Assembly (NCBI GenBank): GCA_034231615.1
Contig: CM067314.1
Location: forward strand, 5,706,501-5,770,500
Reading direction: 5' to 3'
Length of the DNA: 64,000 bases
Source: Meghimatium bilineatum
Taxonomy: Eukaryota; Mollusca; Gastropoda; Stylommatophora; Philomycidae
Part shown: positions 41,335-52,174 of the stretch, piece by piece
Numbering within the stretch: the first letter of the stretch is position 1
How the letters are laid out: each line of letters begins with the position of its first letter
Translations under genes and position numbers: made by a program
The notes under the pieces: generated by a model
What the model was told of the DNA's origin: nothing
The model's database searches: none
Seen by the model: only the letters and a program-made list of their open reading frames with translations

Positions 41335-41790
41335 TTGTCTGTTGTTGGTGTAAAGCGTCACAATCGTGAATGACGATCTGTTTTCAGTTGATGACACGTT
41401 TGGTCGCTGGGTTGGTAGTAATATTGTGGCGTTTCAGAGTGTCGGTAACTCCCTCAATCCACCGTCTTTTTTAAAAATCTTACCCTTCGTTTTGTTGGTT
41501 CTGTTCTCCTGTTATACGATCTTACTGCTGACAATAAGGCTTCATTCTCTGCAAGTTGCCGAACCATTTAAGTCTCTCTTTTTTTTCTCAATATTATTTG
41601 ACCACAGACGTTGCTCCATCAATTCTTGTAATATCTTTATTACTCACATGATCTCTTCTTTGTTCTGTTTCCTGTTGTTGTTTTTAGACATCTCTAGTCA
41701 CAGAAAGTAAGTTTCTCACTTATTCTATACGTCGGTGTCCATGTCTAACATTGATAACACAACAGAGGAATATTAGTATGTATTAATTGA
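41335..41790 (-). pseudogene. LINE-B tail fragment
   Basis: Nucleotide match in order to 515-955: gtggcgtttcagagtgtcgg taactccctcaatccacc, tatttgaccacagacgttg, gtctaacattgataacaca. The minus strand encodes the same EEITR-type post-RT segment in broken frame. Confidence 0.7.
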
Positions 41791-41972
41791 AGCATGATTT
41801 ACATAGACAGTTGCTGATAGTCTATTTCTGAGTTTGTAATGATTTACATAGACAGTTGCTGATAGTCTATTTCTGAGTTTGTAATGATTTACATAGACAG
41901 TTGCTGATAGTCTATGTGAGTTTTTAATGATTTACATAGACAGTTGCTGATAGTCTATTTCTGAGTTTTTAA
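41785..41972. repeat. 45-bp tandem repeat, 4 copies
   Basis: The unit is tgatttacatagacagttgc, tgatagtctatttctgagtt and tgtaa. Confidence 0.9.
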
Positions 41973-41994
41973 CTACTACCAATGCCTCAAATTT

Positions 41995-42250
41995 TAGCAC
42001 CAGTATTTTGTGGTCCATTGTAGCAGCAGTAGAATGTGGTCCATTGTAGCAGCAGTAGAATGTGGTCCATTGTAGCAGCAGTAGAATGTGGTCCATTGTA
42101 GCACCAGTACAGCGTGGTCCATTGTAGCAGCAGTAGAATGTGGTCCATTGTAGCAGCAGTAGAATGTGGTCCATTGTAGCACCAGTACAATGTGGTCCAT
42201 TGTAGCACCAGTACAATGTGGTCCATTGTAGGAGCAGTACAGTGTGGTCA
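41995..42250. repeat. 26-bp minisatellite, about 9-10 copies
   Basis: The unit is tggtccattgtagcagcagt plus agaatg. Variants (caccagtacaa) cluster at the right. The 26-bp period opens three shifted minus frames. Confidence 0.93.
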
Positions 42251-42304
42251 ACTGGCGTTCGAACTAGGTTTTTGGATCTACAGGAGTTTTGGAATAAACA
42301 CAGA

Positions 42305-42525
42305 AGAGGAGGTCTGTGAGGCGGACTACTGTCCACTCTACCACCGTTGTATATCAGCAAGGTGAGACTACTGTCCATTCTATCAACCGATTTGGGCCTG
42401 TGATGCGGGATTTAATATCCGCTCTACCACCGTTGTGGGTCAGCGAGGCGAAACTACTGTCTACTTTATCACCGAGTTGGGCTCGTTAGGCGAGACTACT
42501 GTCCACTATATGACCAGTCGAAAAC
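42305..42525 (-). repeat. About 43-bp tandem repeat resembling half tRNAs, 5 copies
   Basis: On the minus strand each unit resembles the 5' half of a tRNA-type SINE head: a gg-tggtagagtggacagtag A-box-like segment followed by tccgcct or tctcgcct. No B box follows any copy. It looks like a head fragment of a SINE that has been tandemly multiplied. Confidence 0.55.
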
Positions 42526-42716
42526 AAATACTAAGCCAAGAAGAAAATAGATGGACAACAGTGGTTTGCTTATAAGAACTAAAGACCAGACAACGGAGAA
42601 CACATGTTGTAGGACATCAAAGACCGCATGAACATGACAGTAACAGTATCAGGAAAACTACCTCAAGATCGACAGACGTTTCGATAGACTGTGATGACTG
42701 CTATATATTGTTCAGG
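42526..42716 (+). pseudogene. LINE-E tail remnant leading into the satellite
   Basis: The plus strand keeps a TVMTAIYCSGHDT-stop-stop end parallel to RVMTAYASWHGT-stop of the LINE at 37.3-37.7 kb, with tgatgatga following. The upstream part is degenerate. Confidence 0.5.
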
Positions 42717-45700
42717 ACATGACACCTGATGATGACAGCTCTAACACAGTGTACTGTATCACTGACAACCTCTCCACATGACACCTGATGATGACAGCTC
42801 TAACACAGTGTACTGTATCACTGGCAACTTCTCCATATGACACCTGATGATGACAGCTCTAACACAGTGTACTGTATCACTGGCAACTTCTCCACATGAC
42901 ACCTGATGATGACAGCTCTAACACAGTGTACTGTATCACTGGCAACTTCTCCACATGACACCTGATGATGACAGCTCTAACACAGTGTACTGTATCACTG
43001 ACAACTTCTCCACATGACACCTGATGATGACAGCTCTAACACAGTGTACTGTATCACTGACAACTTCTCCACATGACACCTGATGATGACAGCTCTAACA
43101 CAGTGTACTGTATCACTGACAACTTCTCCACATGACACCTGATGATGACAGCTCTAACACAGTGTACTGTATCACTGACAACTTCTCCACATGACACCTG
43201 ATGATGACAGCTCTAACACAGTGTACTGTATCACTGACAACTTCTCCACATGACACCTGATGATGACAGCTCTAACACAGTGTACTGTATCACTGACAAC
43301 TTCTCCACATGACACCTGATGATGACAGCTCTAACACAGTGTACTGTATCACTGGCAACTTCTCCACATGACACCTGATGATGACAGCTCTAACACAGTG
43401 TACTGTATCACTGGCAACTTCTCCACATGACACCTGATGATGACAGCTCTAACACAGTGTACTGTATCACTGACAACTTCTCCACATGACACCTGATGAT
43501 GACAGCTCTAACACAGTGTACTGTATCACTGGCAACTTCTCCACATGACACCTGATGATGACAGCTCTAACACAGTGTACTGTATCACTGGCAACTTCTC
43601 CACATGACACCTGATGATGACAGCTCTAACACAGTGTACTGTATCACTGGCAACTTCTCCACATGACACCTGATGATGACAGCTCTAACACAGTGTACTG
43701 TATCACTGACAACTTCTCCACATGACACCTGATGATGACAGCTCTAACACAGTGTACTGTATCACTGACAACTTCTCCACATGACACCTGATGATGACAG
43801 CTCTAACACAGTGTACTGTATCACTGACAACTTCTCCACATGACACCTGATGATGACAGCTCTAACACAGTGTACTGTATCACTGGCAACTTCTCCACAT
43901 GACACCTGATGATGACAGCTCTAACACAGTGTACTGTATCACTGGCAACTTCTCCACATGACACCTGATGATGACAGCTCTAACACAGTGTACTGTATCA
44001 CTGACAACTTCTCCACATGACACCTGATGATGACAGCTCTAACACAGTGTACTGTATCACTGACAACTTCTCCACATGACACCTGATGATGACAGCTCTA
44101 ACACAGTGTACTGTATCACTGACAACTTCTCCACATGACACCTGATGATGACAGCTCTAACACAGTGTACTGTATCACTGACAACTTCTCCACATGACAC
44201 CTGATGATGACAGCTCTAACACAGTGTACTGTATCACTGACAACTTCTCCACATGACACCTGATGATGACAGCTCTAACACAGTGTACTGTATCACTGGC
44301 AACTTCTCCACATGACACCTGATGATGACAGCTCTAACACAGTGTACTGTATCACTGGCAACTTCTCCACATGACACCTGATGATGACAGCTCTAACACA
44401 GTATACTGTATCACTGACAACTTCTCCACATGACACCTGATGATGACAGCTCTAACACAGTGTACTGTATCACTGACAACTTCTCCACATGACACCTGAT
44501 GATGACAGCTCTAACACAGTGTACTGTATCACTGGCAACTTCTCCACATGACACCTGATGATGACAGCTCTAACACAGTGTACTGTATCACTGGCAACTT
44601 CTCCACATGACACCTGATGATGACAGCTCTAACACAGTGTACTGTATCACTGACAACTTCTCCACATGACACCTGATGATGACAGCTCTAACACAGTGTA
44701 CTGTATCACTGACAACTTCTCCACATGACACCTGATGATGACAGCTCTAACACAGTGTACTGTATCACTGACAACTTCTCCACATGACACCTGATGATGA
44801 CAGCTCTAACACAGTGTACTGTATCACTGACAACTTCTCCACATGACACCTGATGATGACAGCTCTAACACAGTGTACTGTATCACTGACAACTTCTCCA
44901 CATGACACCTGATGATGACAGCTCTAACACAGTGTACTGTATCACTGGCAACTTCTCCACATGACACCTGATGATGACAGCTCTAACACAGTGTACTGTA
45001 TCACTGACAACTTCTCCACATGACACCTGATGATGACAGCTCTAACACAGTGTACTGTATCACTGACAACTTCTCCACATGACACCTGATGATGACAGCT
45101 CTAACACAGTGTACTGTATCACTGGCAACTTCTCCACATGACACCTGATGATGACAGCTCTAACACAGTGTACTGTATCACTGACAACTTCTCCACATGA
45201 CACCTGATGATGACAGCTCTAACACAGTGTACTGTATCACTGACAACTTCTCCACATGACACCTGATGATGACAGCTCTAACACAGTGTACTGTATCACT
45301 GACAACTTCTCCACATGACACCTGATGATGACAGCTCTAACACAGTGTACTGTATCACTGGCAACTTCTCCACATGACACCTGATGATGACAGCTCTAAC
45401 ACAGTGTACTGTATCACTGGCAACTTCTCCACATGACACCTGATGATGACAGCTCTAACACAGTGTACTGTATCACTGGCAACTTCTCCACATGACACCT
45501 GATGATGACAGCTCTAACACAGTGTACTGTATCACTGGCAACTTCTCCACATGACACCTGATGATGACAGCTCTAACACAGTGTACTGTATCACTGGCAA
45601 CTTCTCCACATGACACCTGATGATGACAGCTCTAACACAGTGTACTGTATCACTGGCAACTTCTCCACATGACACCTGATGATGACAGCTCTAACACAGT

Positions 45701-46257
45701 GTACTGTATCACTGACAACTTCTCCACATGACACCTGATGATGACAGCTCTAACACAGTGTACTGTATCACTGACAACTTCTCCACATGACACCTGATGA
45801 TGACAGCTCTAACACAGTGTACTGTATCACTGGCAACTTCTCCACATGACACCTGATGATGACAGCTCTAACACAGTGTACTGTATCACTGGCAACTTCT
45901 CCACATGACACCTGATGATGACAGCTCTAACACAGTGTACTGTATCACTGGCAACTTCTCCACATGACACCTGATGATGACAGCTCTAACACAGTGTACT
46001 GTATCACTGGCAACTTCTCCACATGACACCTGATGATGACAGCTCTAACACAGTGTACTGTATCACTGGCAACTTCTCCACATGACACCTGATGATGACA
46101 GCTCTAACACAGTGTACTGTATCACTGGCAACTTCTCCACATGACACATGATGATGACAGCTCTAACACACTGTACTGTATCACTGGCAACTTCTCCACA
46201 TGACACCTGATGATGACAGCTCTAACACAGTGTACTGTATCACTGGCAACTTCTCCA
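42717..46257. repeat. 59-bp satellite, 60 copies
   Basis: The period is exactly 59 bp: acatgacacctgatgatgac, agctctaacacagtgtactg, tatcactgacaacttctcc. Copies are almost identical. The main variant is gacaac versus ggcaac, which occurs in runs, for example stretches of five A-type copies separated by pairs of G-type copies. Rare variants are gtatac near 44401 and acacatg near 46143. The start of the unit equals the end of LINE-E (gacacctgatgatga), so the array appears seeded by a retrotransposon 3' end. Confidence 0.97.
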
Positions 46258-46799
46258 CAAATTATATTGAATGCCTCTTTGTGATTTTAATTTTTTGAAA
46301 GCTTTACTTATTAAAAACATTGAAATGTACACACGCCATAAATATGTTCATAATTGTAGTCGCTTACATTAAATCTGCCCCTTCATTGTTTTCAATTGTG
46401 GCCGACCTTAGAACGTGACCACCAGTAAAGTCTATTGTAACGTGACATTCTAAATTAATATTATGACATTGTAACATTACTCTCAGGGGCGTGACTCCTA
46501 TTCTAGAAAGTGTTCTCAAATAGCAAGATATATTACACATATACCAACCAACATTGTACGCTATTATTGTAATAATTTTCCGAGCCATTTCAGGTCAGAC
46601 AACGTGTCGATATAATTTCATTGTTTTTTGTTAGTTTATGGACTTGGTTAAATCTAATATTTCTAGCCATGTTTTAGTAATTATAATAGATGCTATTAGC
46701 ATACATTCTCACACGATTAAAGTGAAGCTATGCTAATAACAATCTCCATGCTTGCGAGATACATAAACAGATTGTATTTCAATATGTGAAAAATGAAAA
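46258..46799. other. No gene recognised
   Basis: A 74-codon minus frame (46364-46588) shows no family features or splice signals that I trust. Confidence 0.3.
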
Positions 46800-47405
46800 T
46801 AGCACATATATCTGGGCAGCACATTAAGATATGACAACAAACAAGAAGCAGAAATAAACGCAAGATGTAATAAGGCCTGTCAGATCATTGGTCAATTAAC
46901 ACCTTTACTAAGAAACAAAGATATTACACTAGAAACAAAGAAAGCGCTTTTCAACACCATTTTCTTACCAACATTGTGTTATCAGTGTCAAACTTGGACA
47001 TTAGATTCTAGAACAATACATAAGATTAACACCACTGAAATGAAATGTGTGAGACGTATGATTGGAGTTAGCTTGAGAGACAAAATCAGGAGTGAAGCAC
47101 TAAGGAAACAATTAGGGATCAAACCAACAATAGAATACATACAGAAACAACAAGTTAAATGGTACGGCCACATAACCAGACAGAAAGAGCAAAGTATTAT
47201 CCAAAAAAAACTCTTAACAAACGATACGAAAACAGGAGACCTATTGGACGCCCTCGTAAAAGGTGGATAGATAGTGTATTAGAGACACTCGGAAATATAA
47301 CAGCAGAGGAGGCAAATAGAAGGGCAGAAGATCGTACACTCACTCTCCCCTCAACACCGAAAGGTACATGAGGACAGAAAGAAGAAGAAGAAGAAGAAGA
47401 AGATG
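46800..47405 (+). pseudogene. LINE-A RT C-terminal part, best preserved, (GAA)n tail
   Basis: The plus strand begins YLGSTLRYDNKQEAEINARC, then NKDITLETKKALFNTIFLPT, QTWTLDSRTIHKINTTEMKC, VRRMIGVSLRDKIRSEALRK, and YIQKQQVKWYGHITRQ. One frameshift near 47205 then gives IGRPRKRWIDSVLETLG and AEEANRRAEDRTL. It ends in (GAA)n at 47378-47404. The first 130 codons are continuous. The catalytic RT core is missing upstream of 46800, consistent with 5' truncation. Confidence 0.87.
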
Positions 47406-47424
47406 AAAATAGCGACTTCGAAAC

Positions 47425-47570
47425 TTGCACAAATGTGAAATCTTTGGCAAAGAACCATAGATCAAACTAAACAATATCAGATTAGAACAAGTATGTTTCC
47501 AGTTACTACATCCAAATAATGATGTGTTGATAGCCACGTCCTGAATAGGATATACTACCAATGTTTTTGT
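47425..47570 (+). mobile_element. SINE T1, 3' body only
   Basis: The end gttgatagccacgtcctgaa taggatatactaccaatg matches the end of T1 at 20520-20560. The tRNA head is absent. Confidence 0.5.
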
Positions 47571-47574
47571 TTAT

Positions 47575-47900
47575 ATTTCAAGTAGCAGCTTATGGTTGTA
47601 AATCATGGACACTAAATAAAACAGTGGCAATGAGAATAGCTACCTTCGAAGTGAGATGTTGCAGAAGAATTGTAAGAATATCATGGACAACGAAAGACTA
47701 ATCAAAAAGTGATAAAAAATATTAAACATTGAAGAGGGATGGTTCTTACACAACAATATAAAAATACATCTGAGATTTCTTGTCATATACGGATATATAG
47801 CATCATGGACAAATTAATAATGGAAGGTATGATACCTGGATATAGTGTAAGGGTCGTCCAAATCGACGATGGATAAGAGGCGCCTCAGATTAATGAATGT
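47575..47900 (+). pseudogene. LINE-D tail fragment
   Basis: The plus strand gives QVAAYGCKSWTLNKTVAMRI, ATFEVRCCRRIVRISWTTK, then after breaks GRPNRRWIRGASD. It is closely parallel to the 35.7-kb copy. Confidence 0.75.
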
Positions 47901-48039
47901 AAGAATATTGTTGATTTTGGAATATGTTAAGATTAAGATCTCAACTATATATCTGGCTCTGAATTCTGTGTGAATTACATTTGTATTTATTTGCACAACT
48001 TACAAATTATGAAAAACTAGATCTTAGCAAAAATTTCGT

Positions 48040-48303
48040 ATGTGGTGCCGTCATTTTCGTGTGTGATAAAATTATTTTTCTGTGTGATAGCCAACATTTT
48101 CGTGTGTCATGACGTTATTTTCGTGAGTGATGGCGGTTTTTTTCGAGTGTGATGGCCGTCATTTTCGTGTGTGATGGCATTACTGTACTTTCGTGTGTGC
48201 AATAAATTGAACTGATGACATGAGTGGAAACAATGAATGGAACAGATGCCATGAGTGGAAACAATGAATGGGGTAGATGACATGAGTGGAAACAATGAAT
48301 GCT
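48040..48303. repeat. Two short arrays: about 22-bp and 33-bp
   Basis: 48040-48195: five loose copies of cattttcgtgtgtgatggcg. 48205-48303: three copies of gacatgagtggaaacaatga atggaacagat. Confidence 0.75.
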
Positions 48304-48990
48304 CATAGAAGTACACCTTTAATCAATTGTTTGACAACAGAATAGATTGACTACACACAAGTTGCGGATAAGCTTGTTCACCCGAGAAACTGTAGGTAAC
48401 AGAGCAGGAAACATGAGGTGGACATGTTTGGAAGTAAACTTTCAGATGAAGTATGTTTACAAACCAACAGGGTGAGATGTCACACTTATGCGACATGTAC
48501 CATTCTGAAGTTGATGACTGTCACTACAGGTTGAACTTCAAAGTTTGATAGTACAAAGTCACAGTGACATGTCACGTGCTCGTCACAAGGTGTCCTAACT
48601 ACCGACTGTTTGTTAGATACATGAGAAAACGAGTACATTTTCGGTGTTGACCAAGTCTGCCTGAACCACGCGGAGACTGCTAAATGCAGTCACATGACTG
48701 AACAGTCTAACAAGAAGGTGTATCATAGACATGCTCAAGTCATTAGTCGCTATATCTTCGTGACAGACGTGTGAATACACTCAGGCGTAACATGGTCTGT
48801 TTCTGGTAATAATCAATCGGTCATTCTGTGCGAGTCTCTCGTCAATTATACAGTTTTGTGGACTCATCGGCTTTGGTGGATATTTCTGGTGATGTGGTTA
48901 ATCTATACGTTCTGTGTTCAAAATGTCGCGGGATTGAATAACGACAAACTTCTACACCTTTTGAGACCATATTTCTTTTGAACTAATTGG
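48304..48990. other. No gene recognised
   Basis: About 690 bases without any supported feature on either strand. Confidence 0.4.
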
Positions 48991-49415
48991 CATATCAATG
49001 TCAAACATGGACATTGACAAAGACACTAGCGAAAAAGATCACAGTTTGCGAAATGAGATGTTTGAGGAAAGGTATAAATGCCACGAGAAGAGACCGCTGG
49101 AGAAATGAAGATATCAGGAAAGAAGTAAAGACTATCTCAAGTCAAGACTAGATCGAGAGGCAGCAAACCAGATGGTTTGATCACGTCATGAGAATGGAAC
49201 CTGTGCAACCAGCCCTTCGTACATACATCAGCAGAAGACCGGGCTACAAGGCACGAGGACGACCAAGAACTAGATGAGCATAGACAATCAAAGAAACATT
49301 AAATAGACACGGACTTGCCTTGGCCAATGCAACTGAAATGGTCAAAGATAAAACAACTCCAAATTTCCCCGACGAGGCTTAACAGCACAGATGGAAATGA
49401 CATTAGATAGATAAA
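48991..49415 (+). pseudogene. LINE-B-like tail with GATA-type end
   Basis: Plus strand: YQCQTWTLTKTLAKKITVCE, MRCLRKGINATRRDRWRNED, IERQQTRWFDHVMRMEP, SRRPGYKARGRPRTR, stop, IKETLNRHGLALANAT. It ends near attagatagataaatagat. Two or three stops. Confidence 0.78.
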
Positions 49416-49426
49416 TAGATTCAATA

Positions 49427-49620
49427 ATGTCTATGATTGTGGTGTTAACATTACATTGTCTCAGTATTACATTTTCCCAAACACGGCCAAAGGTCTTTCT
49501 AAAATCAATGAAGTTGTGGTACAGATCACGTTGGTTGCTGGATTTGGTTGTACATCTATATTCTGATGTTTCATATTTGTTCAACAGTGCTTCTGTTTGT
49601 TCTAAAGCCAACTTGTTCCT
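49427..49620 (-). pseudogene. RT fragment of a CR1/Jockey-type LINE
   Basis: Minus frame: ALLNKYETSEYRCTTKSSNQ, then HNFIDFRKTFGRVW. FIDFxKAFDxVW is RT block 2, here with KTFGRVW, so the block is decayed. It lies end to end with the plus-strand LINE-B piece. Confidence 0.6.
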
Positions 49621-49669
49621 CCAAAATTACTTTCTCGGATTTGTGATTTTGTTCAACATTCGATAAAAT

Positions 49670-49722
49670 GCAATGCTGCTGTAAAACTGGATAACAATAG
49701 TACTTACGTAGAACACACATTA
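49670..49722. repeat. End related to the 17.2-kb hairpin element
   Basis: gcaatgctgctgtaaaactg ... agtacttacgtagaacacac matches 17192-17241 (gcaatactgcttgaaa ... agtacttacgtaaaacacac). Confidence 0.55.
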
Positions 49723-50045
49723 TGTAGTGTTCCTTGATGAGGATTAACACTTATCACTATCAGACTATGTAGTGTTCCTTGATGAGGATTAACACTTATC
49801 ACTATCGGACTATGGAGTGTTCCTTGATGAGGATTAACACTTATCACTATCGGACTATGGAGTGTTCCTTGATGAGGATTAACACTTATCACTATCGGAC
49901 TATGGAGTGTTCCTTGATGAGAATTAACACTTATCACTATCGGACTATGGAGTGTTCCTTGATGAGAATTAACACTTATCACTATCGGACTATGGAGTGT
50001 TCCTTGATGAGAATTAACACTTATCACTATCGGACTATGGAGTTT
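49722..50045. repeat. 45-bp minisatellite, about 7 copies
   Basis: The unit is tatggagtgttccttgatga, ggattaacacttatcactat and cggac. Fifteen codons keep frames open on both strands. The sequence after the array (ttttaacacggaaaca) recalls the interior of the 17.2-kb hairpin. Confidence 0.93.
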
Positions 50046-50124
50046 TAACACGGAAACATCTCGATAACATTAGGGCACATACAGGGCAATTTTAACGTTT
50101 CAGTTGGTTTGTAGTAAACGTAGG

Positions 50125-50305
50125 TGCTAAAGTAAGGGGGATGAATAGTGACAATCATGTCAAGAAAGTTTACAGGGGTAGTAGAGATGTAAAGTAAGGG
50201 GGATGAATAGTGACAATCATGTCAAGAAAGTTTACAGGGGTAGTAGAGATGTAAAGTAAGGGGGATGAATAGTGACAATCATGTCAAGAAAGTTTACATG
50301 GGGAG
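50125..50305. repeat. 62-bp tandem repeat, 3 copies
   Basis: The unit is aaagtaagggggatgaatag, tgacaatcatgtcaagaaag, tttacaggggtagtagagat and gt. Confidence 0.92.
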
Positions 50306-50324
50306 TAGATACATCAGATGTGCA

Positions 50325-50715
50325 TTAAATGACAGAGCTGAAATTGTTGATAAAGTGGATGAAGCGATATAATTCTGTCTCAGGCATGTCAGTAATACAT
50401 ATACCGTCATCAATGTATCTATGAACAAGAAATGGAAAAGGGCCATCATAGGTCTCCAAAACGTGATATTCAAGATGTCCCATGGAAAGACATTACATGT
50501 AAAGGCCGTAATGCCATTTAAGTTATCGTATGTAAACCTCGTGACACGAAGTATATAGTAGAAAGGGGATTAAGATTGAGTGACCATTTCTGCAGGAATT
50601 TTCATGCTATTAAACACAGCAAAGCAATTCTTCACCATACAGTTCGATGGTGATCGTGGTGCCCTTATAATCAGGTCAGCTTCCTCATATCATGCAATGA
50701 TATATCTAGGTACGC
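50325..50715 (-). pseudogene. Penelope-like element reverse transcriptase fragment
   Basis: The minus strand reads MGHLEYHVLETYDGPFPFLV then HRYIDDGICITDMPETELYR and FIHFINNF. RYIDD preceded by an FMGxLE block is the catalytic region of Penelope-like RTs, which differs from the FADD box of LINEs. Upstream the YYILRVTRFTYDNLNGIT stretch fits the L-N-F-F block in a shifted frame. The catalytic Asp pair is intact, but the domain is cut short after about 60 codons and frameshifted. Possible ends of such elements (tcgaaacgtc motifs) lie at 24.3, 51.1 and 51.9 kb. Confidence 0.75.
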
Positions 50716-51036
50716 CGGGTTTTTTTTTGAGCTTGGTACCCTTAAGTCTTTGAACTTAATTTCAACTACTCATTTGTTTAAATTTTGGTTGGTGTGTTCC
50801 TCGTTTTATTGCTGTTCATGTTGTTTTCAGTAATATGTTTTTTCTTTCCACTCTCTTTCCCATTCCAGTTTTTTTTAAAACCCGCATAATTGACTACGTG
50901 TGTACACGTATATCATTGTCACCGTGGACTTCGTGAAGTTTAATGTCTGTGTTCTAGTGCCTGTGTGATAGCATCGTTATTTTTACTGAATGTATGGTTT
51001 TACTCAATGTCTGTTTTGTTTATTCTTGATATTAGG

Positions 51037-51200
51037 TATTATGTATGTTGATTATCCTCTTCGCACACCGGACAAGTCTATAGGTGCTCCGATCTCCGCT
51101 TCAGTAAATCTCTTTTTTCTTGATAAAGATCTAACTGTTGAAACGTTGAAATTCACCCTGTGTTACTCCAGCCATCTACTTCCTGTTTAGGGTTGTTATC
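51037..51200. repeat. Dispersed repeat shared with 57457-57545, with gaaacgttg motif
   Basis: gattatcctcttcgcacacc ... ggtgctccgatctccgcttc agtaaatctc matches 57468-57540. Here it is followed by ttgataaagatctaactgtt gaaacgttg, similar to a decayed hammerhead-like Penelope end. Confidence 0.55.
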
Positions 51201-51227
51201 CTACACTGGAACAGTTATCTCTTAACA

Positions 51228-51300
51228 CCCCATAGTCTGTTACTGATAGTCTGTTACTGATAGTCTGTTACTGATAGTCTGTTACTGATAGTCTGTTAGT
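51228..51300. repeat. 15-bp tandem repeat, about 5 copies
   Basis: The unit is agtctgttactgat with a variable last base. Confidence 0.85.
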
Positions 51301-51411
51301 CGTCGTCAAGTACAACTCCACATCTCGTGTTCAACGTAAACACTATTACTCTATTCATGGCTATTTTGAGCATCACTTTACTCGAGTGGTTTTAAAGCTA
51401 ATGGTTCTGTC

Positions 51412-51690
51412 TTCTTCTTCTGCGTTCGTTCTCACACTCCTGCAGATTAGCAGGATGTAGGCTGGAGAACGGAATGAGTTGTGTCATGGTTTACAGCACT
51501 GCTGCGATATCTGCGTCTTTCGGCCTGACACATCCGACTTCAGTATGGCTTTGGGTCACTACCCTATATGGGATGGGACAGCCAACTCCATCCTATAACC
51601 TCCTTAGTCGCCTTTTACGACATGTTTGGAAGGTAAACAGTGTTGCCATTCTTTGCTCCCCTTTCGGACCCCCACAACACACGGGCGAAT
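51412..51690 (-). mobile_element. Interspersed element S1, full-length copy
   Basis: From cttcttcttctgcgttcgtt to aacacacgggcg. It is roughly 90% similar to 57806-58082 and 4160-4450. This copy has clean ends against unrelated flanks. Confidence 0.8.
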
Positions 51691-51924
51691 GGTTCTTATA
51701 CATTTTCAAATTTTCTTTCTTCTGATGTCTTTATTAGTGATTGTATCCATTCAGCGGGCCGTTTCTTTGTGCTACTTATATTCTGGCAGATTTTTGTCAT
51801 AGTATTAACCACATTAATTCCCCAGTGTTTCAAGCGTTCTGATGGATTGGGCCATTCTACTAGACATGTGAACGCAAGTTGTACCATCCCTAATTGTCGT
51901 TTTTGATTTATATGCGTATGTTTT

Positions 51925-51990
51925 CCTTGAAAAAAGTATTTCGGTCGAAACGTCGATTTGTGTGTGTGTGTGTGTGTGTGTGCCTATATT
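51925..51990 (+). mobile_element. Penelope-like end motif followed by (TG)n
   Basis: ccttgaaaaaagtatttcgg tcgaaacgtcgattt is followed by about 12 TG units. It matches 24262-24310. Confidence 0.4.
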
Positions 51991-52143
51991 TATTTCGTAT
52001 TATTTGCACAACTTTATTACCCGGTTTCACGCTTTATCTTTTGATGGTTTGTTATCTACACCATGTCATTTTCCTCCTCTTCAATGTTCGTATGGCCTCA
52101 TCTACAAGAATTTCTACATTTCCTATGTCTCTGTTGCTTAGTT

Positions 52144-52144
<1 letters not shown>

Positions 52145-52174
<30 letters not shown>

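Noticed and set aside
42717..46257. CRISPR-like array
   Set aside because: The units are directly joined 59-mers with no unique spacers, in an animal sequence.
46364..46588. 74-codon minus frame
   Set aside because: Unrecognised, no splice context, isolated between repeats; a chance frame is the simplest view.
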